DNA from: an uncultured Mycoplasmatota bacterium
GTDB taxonomy: Bacteria > Bacillota_I > Bacilli_A > RF39 > UBA660
DNA: 37,348 nucleotides
Direction of reading: 5' to 3'
Assembly: GCA_947649365.1 (NCBI GenBank)
Contig: CANSRH010000018.1
Span: 1 to 37,348 of the forward strand
Shown: positions 32,156 to 37,348 of the stretch, piece by piece
How the letters are laid out: each line of letters starts with the position of its first letter
How positions within the stretch are numbered: position 1 is the first letter of the stretch
Made by a program: the position numbers and the translations under genes
The notes under the pieces: model-generated
Told to the model about the DNA's origin: nothing
The model's input: only the letters and a program-made list of their open reading frames with translations
Databases searched by the model: none

Positions 32156-32902
32156 TTAGTTTTTACAATCGCTTTCTGTATATTCCACTGAATAATCTCC
32201 AATCAAAATATTTTTATCATTTTCAGTAGTATTACATATTATCATTGTAAGATCTTTATCTTTTGATTTGTAAATCTTTGTTCCACCATCTTTTAATGTA
32301 TCTTTTAATTCTAATTCATTTGTTATTGTTTCTAAACTTCTATTCAATGTTTGATTTGCATTTGAAATATAATATTTTAATGTCATTTTACTACCACTAT
32401 CTACAATATAAAATTCTTCAAGATTGCCCGCCAAATAAATGGTACGATTGTCCAATGTATAATACTCTTTGAATCTAATACTATTGTGGACTACTGGTTT
32501 TGTAATGTAAAAATCAATGCCTTCTACAATTTCAATGTTAGTCGTACCAATTTGAGCTGGATAACTTTCGTTAATTCCTCCAACATAAGTTATTTTTACA
32601 TTGGTTCCTACTTTATAAGTTGTATTATCATTTTTTAATTTGATACTAAACTTATCAGAAGTTTTTCTTTCTTCTTCGTTTTCATTTGGTTCTACTATAA
32701 TGTTGGAGGAAGATACTTCAAGTATTTTTCCATAAAAAGAATGTTCATCAAGACTTATGGTGTCATTAGATCCCTTTGTGTCAGTTTTAAAATCAAATGT
32801 CTCTCTATTTGTAACATCTTTTTCAATGATTTTATATACAACACCCGCTCCTAAACCTACTACTAAAACCATTATCATTGTTCCTATTATTTTTTTCTTC
32901 AT
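32156..32902 (-). CDS. Membrane-anchored protein with a DUF3221-like domain
   Basis: A 248-residue protein. One N-terminal helix (about 4-22, MKKKIIGTMIMVLVVGLGAG) anchors an external region. Residues about 55-125 (SFYGKILEVSSSNIIVEPNE, KFSIKLKNDNTTYKVGTNVK, ITYVGGINESYPAQI) form an OB-like fold of the DUF3221/YobA type. The C-terminal 110 residues are not recognised and contain two Cys. AGGAG precedes the ATG. A promoter with -35 TTTAGA and -10 TATAAT is visible upstream. Confidence 0.7.
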   Translation of the reverse strand: MKKKIIGTMIMVLVVGLGAGVVYKIIEKDVTNRETFDFKTDTKGSNDTISLDEHSFYGKILEVSSSNIIVEPNENEEERKTSDKFSIKLKNDNTTYKVGTNVKITYVGGINESYPAQIGTTNIEIVEGIDFYITKPVVHNSIRFKEYYTLDNRTIYLAGNLEEFYIVDSGSKMTLKYYISNANQTLNRSLETITNELELKDTLKDGGTKIYKSKDKDLTMIICNTTENDKNILIGDYSVEYTESDCKN

Positions 32903-32949
32903 AGTTTCTCCTCGACATATTACTATTTTTACAAAACTTTCTATGAAAT

Positions 32950-32978
32950 ATTATAACACTAAAAAAGAAGAATCTAAA
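32950..32978 (-). promoter_or_regulatory. Promoter of the DUF3221-like gene
   Basis: Minus strand: -35 TTTAGA (32973-32978), 17-bp spacer, -10 TATAAT (32950-32955). About 40 bp of this region strongly resembles the promoter at 37034-37062. Confidence 0.6.
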
Positions 32979-33118
32979 CTAATCGTAATAAAGTACTATT
33001 AGAACACTAAGGTACATTGTTAGCCAAATTCGTATATTATCGCTTTTTTTTATTTATCTATTTTTCTAAAACACTATAGATTTTTAATATTTGTTATTTA
33101 AATAGTAGCTGAATATTT

Positions 33119-33169
33119 TTATTTACTTCTTAATGCCTCAATTGGATTTTTTTTACTTGCCGTTTTTGA
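33119..33169 (-). pseudogene. Remnant of an FtsX/MacB-type ABC permease C-terminus
   Basis: Seventeen codons ending in TAA encode SKTASKKNPIEALRSK, the terminal signature of FtsX/MacB permeases (ASKxxPIEALRxE). A stop immediately upstream shows that the rest of the gene is gone. The remaining 32979-33258 stretch shows no other gene; 33190-33245 is A+T-rich spacer with ttacataagtgttacata. Confidence 0.55.
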
Positions 33170-33258
33170 TTAAAGTATATTTTTAAAATTTTGAAAATTC
33201 GTTACATAAGTGTTACATAAAATTTTAATATTAATCTGTCGTAAAAATTGTATTTTTA

Positions 33259-34179
33259 TTAATTGCTTAAGTTTATTTTTTGATCTTGATAAAGTTCATT
33301 TTTGAGTATTTCTGGATTATCTCCAACAAATGCACGACTCGCTTCTTCATCCCCTTGTAATTGCCACATAAACCATGCTGTTACATATCCATCTGCTGTA
33401 TATAACATAGTCCCATGTTCTGCATCAATTCTTCTCATCATTACTTTTGATGACGGAATTTTATTATACATATCAATCATTTTTTCTATAGGTATAACCA
33501 TTTTAGTTTCAAAATCTCCCTGTGTTCCTGCTATTATCAATGTTGGTATATTTATTTTTGTTAAATCATAATTCCAACCAAACGCAAGTGCTGATTCTTC
33601 TTGTGTTGGAGATAAAGCAACAGCCGTTTTATATGCATCCTTATGTTCCATAACTGAAATTGAAGTAAATACTCCTGCCCCACCTTGAGAGTGTCCCGTA
33701 ATACCGATATTATCAATATCTATTTTTCCATATAACACACTATCTTTATCCGCATTTGCCTTTTTTATATAATCTATTGTTTCTTCCGATGACTTCCCAA
33801 ATCCTGTACTTCCATCATCATTTCCTACCACTATAAATCCCCATGATGCTAAATGTTTAAACAACGCTTTATATTTTTTAGGAAGAACACCTGTTCCATT
33901 TAAGACCACTACCACAGGATATTTTTTATTCCTACTTTCTAATTCTTCAGGATAGTAAACATAATTATACTTTGTTAATTCTGTTGCTTTACTTTTTGTA
34001 CTCTTAACTTTGTATTCACCCACTCTAAGATATTTTGCTTCAATATCCCCTCCAGTTTTCACTTCTTTAGTGTAATTTTTAGGTACTGATGAGACAAATG
34101 ATAATAGAACTAATAAACCAATAATTAACACAATTGGAATCAATATAATGATTCCTAAAATTTTTAACACTTTCTTCAT
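33259..34179 (-). CDS. Membrane-anchored alpha/beta hydrolase (cutinase/PAF-acetylhydrolase-like)
   Basis: A 306-residue protein. An N-terminal helix (about 7-31) places the enzyme outside the cell. The alpha/beta-hydrolase core follows: strand VVVVLNGTGVLPK with the oxyanion region, nucleophile elbow GHSQGGAG (about 168), SPTQEESAL, LIIAGTQGDFE and the His in DAEHGTMLYT. The fold fits chlorophyllase/PET-hydrolase-type esterases. Substrate unknown. It is 15 bp after the second esterase gene and belongs to the small-ORF-esterase-esterase operon. GGGAAC lies 8 nt before the ATG. Confidence 0.85.
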   Translation of the reverse strand: MKKVLKILGIIILIPIVLIIGLLVLLSFVSSVPKNYTKEVKTGGDIEAKYLRVGEYKVKSTKSKATELTKYNYVYYPEELESRNKKYPVVVVLNGTGVLPKKYKALFKHLASWGFIVVGNDDGSTGFGKSSEETIDYIKKANADKDSVLYGKIDIDNIGITGHSQGGAGVFTSISVMEHKDAYKTAVALSPTQEESALAFGWNYDLTKINIPTLIIAGTQGDFETKMVIPIEKMIDMYNKIPSSKVMMRRIDAEHGTMLYTADGYVTAWFMWQLQGDEEASRAFVGDNPEILKNELYQDQKINLSN

Positions 34180-34194
34180 ACTCCTGTTCCCACA

Positions 34195-35175
34195 TTATTT
34201 AACAGGCATATATTTATCTAGATATTCTTCAACTGTTTCCATATATGCTTTCATAACTTTATCATCATTTTGAACTCCATGCCCTGAGTGTTCAGCTACA
34301 AACAATTTATAATCGACGCCATTCTCTTTTAATGCTTTTTCTAAATGTCTTACACCTTTATATGGTTGTATTCTATCGTGTTTTCCATACAATAAAACAC
34401 TTGGTACAGACTTTTCATTTACAAAAGTGTAAGCAGATATTTGTTTTAAAAGACTCAGATAACTTCCATCTTTAATCATTTCTGGAGTAATTTCAACTCC
34501 ACCCATAACGCTAAATAATCTTGCTCCTGCTTCTCTTGATTCATCTGTATCTTGTCCTAATCCATAATTATCCCAATCTTCTACAAAATAACTTGATGGT
34601 CCTACCATTTCAAACATAAGTTTTACTGGTACTGGAGATTCTTTGGCATCTCTATAGGCATACAACATTGCTAATGCTCCTCCAGCTGATCCTCCACTCA
34701 TTGTAATTCCATCTATTTTATATCCATGTTTTTCTGCTTCTTCTATTACTTTAGGTATTGCACTTTTTATTTCCATCGATTGTGAATAAACACTCTTATC
34801 ATTATTTTCTGTTCGTAATGTATAGTTAATACCAACTGCTACATATCCTTTAGAACATAACCACGAAAGCATACTTTTATCATCACTCTTATCACCAGAG
34901 GTAAAACCTCCTGCATGAAGATAAACAACTAATCCATAAGTTTCTTTATTGCTATCTTTTGGTAAATATAAATCAAACTTATTTGATTCTTCCTCTCCAT
35001 AGGAAATATCTTCATACAATGTTCCTATCTCATCACTCCATTCAACAGAGTATTTTTTAGACCATTCAGGTTTTATTGTAACTTTGGAAATTGCCCCAAT
35101 GAAAACTGATACGAAAAATGCCAATATGCAAATAAATATGAACATTCCTTTCCCTCGTTTCTTTTCATTTTTCAT
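34195..35175 (-). CDS. Membrane-anchored alpha/beta hydrolase fold-3 esterase
   Basis: 326 residues from ATG 35175, 9 nt after GGAGG; the longer in-frame form starting at 35286 reads through another gene's coding region and is rejected. A helix at about 10-30 anchors the protein. The core has YLHAGGFTSGDKSD (HGG-type oxyanion hole written HAGG), nucleophile motif GGSAGGALA, the Asp in YGKHDRIQPY and the His in HSGHGVQN. This matches hormone-sensitive-lipase/BD-FAE-like carboxylesterases. The start codon overlaps the stop of the 43-residue ORF upstream. Substrate unknown. Confidence 0.87.
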   Translation of the reverse strand: MKNEKKRGKGMFIFICILAFFVSVFIGAISKVTIKPEWSKKYSVEWSDEIGTLYEDISYGEEESNKFDLYLPKDSNKETYGLVVYLHAGGFTSGDKSDDKSMLSWLCSKGYVAVGINYTLRTENNDKSVYSQSMEIKSAIPKVIEEAEKHGYKIDGITMSGGSAGGALAMLYAYRDAKESPVPVKLMFEMVGPSSYFVEDWDNYGLGQDTDESREAGARLFSVMGGVEITPEMIKDGSYLSLLKQISAYTFVNEKSVPSVLLYGKHDRIQPYKGVRHLEKALKENGVDYKLFVAEHSGHGVQNDDKVMKAYMETVEEYLDKYMPVK

Positions 35176-35303
35176 AGGAAGTTTCCTCCAAATAAAGTTC
35201 CTCCTAAAAGTAAATTCATAAATGCTCGAACTGCTAATTTTCCTACTACAATCCCAACTAAAATTACACATCCAAGTACAATCCATCTTTTTCCTGTCAT
35301 CAT
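35172..35303 (-). CDS. Small membrane protein (43 residues) translationally coupled to the esterase
   Basis: A short ORF from ATG 35303 with AAGGAGT 8 nt upstream. The product reads MMTGKRWIVLGCVILVGIV, then VGKLAVRAFMNLLLGGTLFG and GNFL: a single helix followed by a Gly-rich hydrophobic segment. Its TGA overlaps the ATG of the esterase (ATGA). Strong RBS, coupling and position at the head of the operon support it as a real gene. Function unknown. Confidence 0.6.
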   Translation of the reverse strand: MMTGKRWIVLGCVILVGIVVGKLAVRAFMNLLLGGTLFGGNFL

Positions 35304-35348
35304 ACTTCTTACTCCTTCTTATTGACTTCTTTAGAAAGTAATGTTATA

Positions 35349-35416
35349 TTTCTAACAATTGTATTTTATTCTAAAAGTATAAAAAAAACAATAGATAAAA
35401 CGTCTATTGTTAGAAA
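35349..35416. promoter_or_regulatory. Divergent promoter region with nested inverted repeats, candidate TetR operators
   Basis: tttctaacaat (35349-35359) is the perfect inverse of attgttagaaa (35406-35416). Inside the second arm, aacaataga-N7-tctattgtt (35387-35411) forms a 9-bp-arm palindrome. The region separates tetR from the esterase operon. A minus-strand -35 TTGTTT with -10 TAAAAT at about 35366-35371 is possible. Confidence 0.55.
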
Positions 35417-35434
35417 GAAAGTTGGATTATAACA

Positions 35435-35950
35435 ATGGAATTACAAAGTGATATTTCAAAAAAAGATATAGCAGATGCCTTAATTCTTTTAATGAAAAAA
35501 AAAGACTATAATAAGATTACAAATAAAGAAATAACAGATAAAGCAGGATTTTCACATATTACTATTTATCGTAATTTTAAAAATAAAGATGAAATTTTAA
35601 AGTATTATGTAGATGAAATAACAAAGAATTTCATTAAAAGAAAACAAGTTAATTACGATCCAAACAATTTTAGAAAATATCTTATTACTTTATTTACTCA
35701 TTTGAAAGAAAAAGAAGAGATAGGAATACTTCTATATAAAGCAAATTGCATACACTATATTAAAGATGAATTTGACAAAATTTTTTTAAATAAAGCTCTA
35801 AATAAAAAAGAACAATATAACTATTATTTCATATCTGGCGGGCTATATAATATTTATTATAATTGGTTAATTAATGGTTGTAAGGAATCACCTAATGAAA
35901 TTGCTGATATGTTTATAGATTTTTATATTTTAAAAGAAGATACTAAATAA
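35435..35950 (+). CDS. TetR/AcrR-family transcriptional regulator
   Basis: A 171-residue regulator. The N-terminal helix-turn-helix is of TetR type: KKDIADALILLMKKKDYNK, ITNKEITDKAGFSHITIYR, NFKNKDEILKYYVDEI. The C-terminal helical domain (TetR_C-like) binds an unknown ligand. It is divergent from the small-ORF-esterase-esterase operon and probably represses it, and possibly itself, through the inverted repeats at 35349-35416. A9 occurs in LMKKKKDYN (35495-35503), which is in frame as written. RBS weak (GTTGGAT). Confidence 0.88.
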   Translation: MELQSDISKKDIADALILLMKKKDYNKITNKEITDKAGFSHITIYRNFKNKDEILKYYVDEITKNFIKRKQVNYDPNNFRKYLITLFTHLKEKEEIGILLYKANCIHYIKDEFDKIFLNKALNKKEQYNYYFISGGLYNIYYNWLINGCKESPNEIADMFIDFYILKEDTK

Positions 35951-35960
35951 AGTTATCTCC

Positions 35961-36354
35961 TTATTTTTTGTACTTCCAACATTTGATGGATTGTTCTAAG
36001 CTTTTATCTTTGTTGTCATTATGCATTACTTTTTAACCACTTTTGAAAAGCAACATTAAATGAAAAATTATTTCCTATTTGTTCTTTATAAAATGCTCTA
36101 TGTTTTTCTGATTAAACAAAGTTTTTTTCTATTATTGTATTAAATATCAACCATTTTATTTTTAGTATTGTCAATTTTATAAGTTTTTTATCTATATCTA
36201 AAAAGTTAACGATTCTCTTTGTTAATTCTAATTTACCATCTGTTATTTGTAAATCATTCTTTCTACAAAAATCAATTAGTTCCTTTTTCAAATAATAATA
36301 TTCTTTAAATGTATTACTATCTAAATTATTGTCTAATTTAGGCCTTTCGCTCAT
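35961..36354 (-). pseudogene. Broken SAP/DUF6434-like gene
   Basis: ATG 36354 opens MSERPKLDNNLDSNTFKEYY with a SAP-like segment (ELIDFCRKNDLQITDGKLEL). Full-length relatives that I recall continue with a DUF6434 domain. Here TAA (about 36112) replaces a codon, yet the frame goes on after it as SEKHRAFYKEQIGNNFSFNV and AFQKWLKSNA. A second stop and a deletion follow, then SLEQSIKCWKYKK in another frame, ending at 35961. The gene thus has at least two disabling changes. In other Bacillota, the intact family is a small cytoplasmic protein of unknown role. Confidence 0.7.
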
Positions 36355-36376
36355 ACGTATCTCACTTCTCAATTTT

Positions 36377-36976
36377 TTATTCAAAATAATATGTTTCATT
36401 TTCATTATTTTGAATTGTAGCATTTTTGGGCACTACTTTTAAAATATTAAATATATTATAAATATCAGGATAAACACTTATCATTCCCATTATTGACATT
36501 CCAAACAATATTCCATTTAATTCTCTTAAATCATTGCTACTAAAACAAAATATAATTAATGGAATCAATCCTAAAATAATTGGTAATATACTTAAGAATA
36601 GGAAACGATTTCTATTTACTGGACTTGATGATAATGCTACTGCTGTGAAACTTTTAGGTATTACACCTATATATACTGTTGCATTTTTTGGAAACGCAAT
36701 AGCGTGTAGTAATTCGTGAACAAGTATTAATAAAAACCCTATGATAACTCCTAGAAATAGAAATCCTACATTTATTACTTTTTCATTTGCAATAAATGTT
36801 TTTACAAACATACATATAAAACAAATTAAAACAGATGGTATCATAAATGGTAATGCTTTTATTTGCATTTTTTTCATATCGTCTTCACTATCTAATTTTT
36901 TAGCCTTTTTAGGTATATCAGCAGTAGGAAAATCTTTCTCACTTTTTATTATACCTTTCCATATAATTTTAGGCAT
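36377..36976 (-). CDS. DUF3267 family membrane protein with HExxH-like motif
   Basis: 199 residues from ATG 36976, 8 nt after GGAG; an ATG 18 bp upstream has no RBS. Four hydrophobic segments occur (about 45-65, 70-92, 125-150, 155-178). The motif VHELLHAIAFP (about 90) resembles the zinc-binding HExxH of DUF3267 and related membrane metallopeptidases. The N-terminal 40 residues are cytoplasmic and charged. Proteolytic activity has not been shown for the family as far as I know. It ends just before the SAP pseudogene start. Confidence 0.82.
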   Translation of the reverse strand: MPKIIWKGIIKSEKDFPTADIPKKAKKLDSEDDMKKMQIKALPFMIPSVLICFICMFVKTFIANEKVINVGFLFLGVIIGFLLILVHELLHAIAFPKNATVYIGVIPKSFTAVALSSSPVNRNRFLFLSILPIILGLIPLIIFCFSSNDLRELNGILFGMSIMGMISVYPDIYNIFNILKVVPKNATIQNNENETYYFE

Positions 36977-37033
36977 TTTTTCTTCTCCAATCATCTCTAT
37001 AAATTAGTATTTGTGTAACACTTTATATTAAAT

Positions 37034-37062
37034 ATTATAGCATTCAAAAAGTAAAATCTAAA
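37034..37062 (-). promoter_or_regulatory. Promoter of the DUF3267 gene
   Basis: Minus strand: -35 TTTAGA (37057-37062), 17-bp spacer, -10 TATAAT (37034-37039). Shares AGTTTAGATT, a T-rich spacer and TATAATATTT with 32950-32978. Confidence 0.6.
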
Positions 37063-37074
37063 CTGATTCTACTC

Positions 37075-37259
37075 TCATTCTTCAAAAAATTTATCTATTC
37101 TAACACCTAGTATTATAGTAATCTTGTATAAAGTCATAAGTGATATATTATTTTTATCATTAGCCGATTCTATACGTTTTAGATGATTAATTGATACATC
37201 TAATATTTAGCAAAATCCAGCAATCTTACACCTTTTTCGTTTCTATATTTCTTGATGTT
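37075..37259 (-). pseudogene. Decayed XRE-type helix-turn-helix regulator
   Basis: Frame one: NIKKYRNEKGVRLLDFAKY then stop, with TAA directly upstream and no start codon. Frame two: LDVSINHLKRIESANDKNNI and SLMTLYKITIILGVRIDKFF, then TGA at 37075. Together they match a small Cro/C1-type repressor broken by a frameshift and lacking its start. Confidence 0.65.
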
Positions 37260-37283
37260 TTACAAATAACAGCCTTAATATTT

Positions 37284-37348
37284 TTATTCTTCAATATCAA
37301 TATGAAGATTAATATCTTCTTCTGTAGGAAGTTCTTTAGATATATCAT
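37284..37348 (-). CDS. 3' end of a gene running in from the right edge
   Basis: Twenty codons ending in TAA at 37284 (DISKELPTEEDINLHIDIEE), acidic and open to the edge. The family cannot be told from this piece. Confidence 0.4.
   Translation of the reverse strand, partial: DISKELPTEEDINLHIDIEE

Noticed and set aside
32006-32191. Plus-strand ORF of 61 residues with hydrophobic segments
   Set aside because: No RBS, and its end overlaps the DUF3221-like gene; it could be a membrane-gene remnant but support is too weak.
35176-35286. Longer start for the fold-3 esterase
   Set aside because: The extra 37 residues are the small membrane ORF read in the wrong frame; ATG 35175 has GGAGG at 9 nt.
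35495-35503. A9 run in tetR as a slippage site
   Set aside because: The frame is intact as written and Lys-rich runs are common in this genome.
1-37348. CRISPR arrays, tRNA or rRNA genes, riboswitches
   Set aside because: No regularly spaced repeats, cloverleaf-like G+C-rich segments or recognisable aptamer cores were seen on either strand by eye; a covariance-model search would be decisive.

Overview
The window is A+T-rich DNA (G+C near 30% by eye) from a low-GC Gram-positive bacterium (Bacillota). The genome uses TGA as a stop and TGG for Trp. Ribosome binding sites are AGGAGG-like and promoters are sigma-A-type. Cell-wall genes are class-B-like sortase, D-Ala-D-Ala/D-Ser ligase, GH25 muramidase and a lipoprotein. 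A gut-associated member of Bacilli or Erysipelotrichia is plausible, but no rRNA or ribosomal protein is present to fix taxonomy. Most genes lie on the minus strand. No tRNA, rRNA, CRISPR array, insertion sequence or complete prophage was recognised.

Layout. 1-263: 5' end of a secreted/membrane protein gene whose frame is broken by a G10 tract. 382-3919: GH31 glycosidase and a divergent TIGR01212-type radical SAM protein. 3925-7262: small secreted protein, GH25 muramidase, a zeta-toxin-like kinase split at an A9 tract, a small ORF and a NUDIX hydrolase. 7512-9851: membrane protein with three internal repeats, then an XRE regulator plus DUF4097 pair. 10016-14234: sortase locus, with a class-B-like sortase between two surface proteins that both end in an NAQTG sorting signal. 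14365-17938: CsoR-controlled copper operon (csoR, copA, a CDF exporter, copZ). 18032-19930: unknown protein, decayed coding remnants, and a GT2-GtrA glycosyltransferase lacking the usual DxD. 20061-23081: vanW, a VanC/VanG-type D-Ala-D-Ser-like ligase and a racemase carrying the VanT-type Asn. 23230-27328: M6 metalloprotease with a dockerin, co-transcribed with a membrane-anchored beta-sandwich protein. 27397-31950: GrpB, ABM-like protein, ECF sigma and anti-sigma-like pair, lipoprotein, DUF5131, PNPOx. 32156-35950: DUF3221-like protein, then a divergent TetR/esterase unit that includes a 43-residue membrane ORF. 35961-37348: a SAP/DUF6434-like pseudogene, a DUF3267 membrane protein, an XRE pseudogene and a partial gene.

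The main hidden signal is a candidate phase-variation system acting on the cell surface. The window has only three G/C homopolymers of 8 or more bases, and each sits where slippage would switch a surface gene. Two lie inside the -35/-10 spacers of the two sortase substrates: G8 gives a 17-bp spacer (predicted ON) and G10 gives a 19-bp spacer (predicted weak/OFF). The third lies in codons 15-18 of the left-edge gene, where G10 is out of frame and G9 or G12 would restore it. The sortase itself has an ordinary promoter without such a tract. A second notable unit is the vanW-ligase-racemase operon, whose diagnostic residues point to D-Ala-D-Ser rather than D-Ala-D-Ala, without vanRS or vanXY in view.
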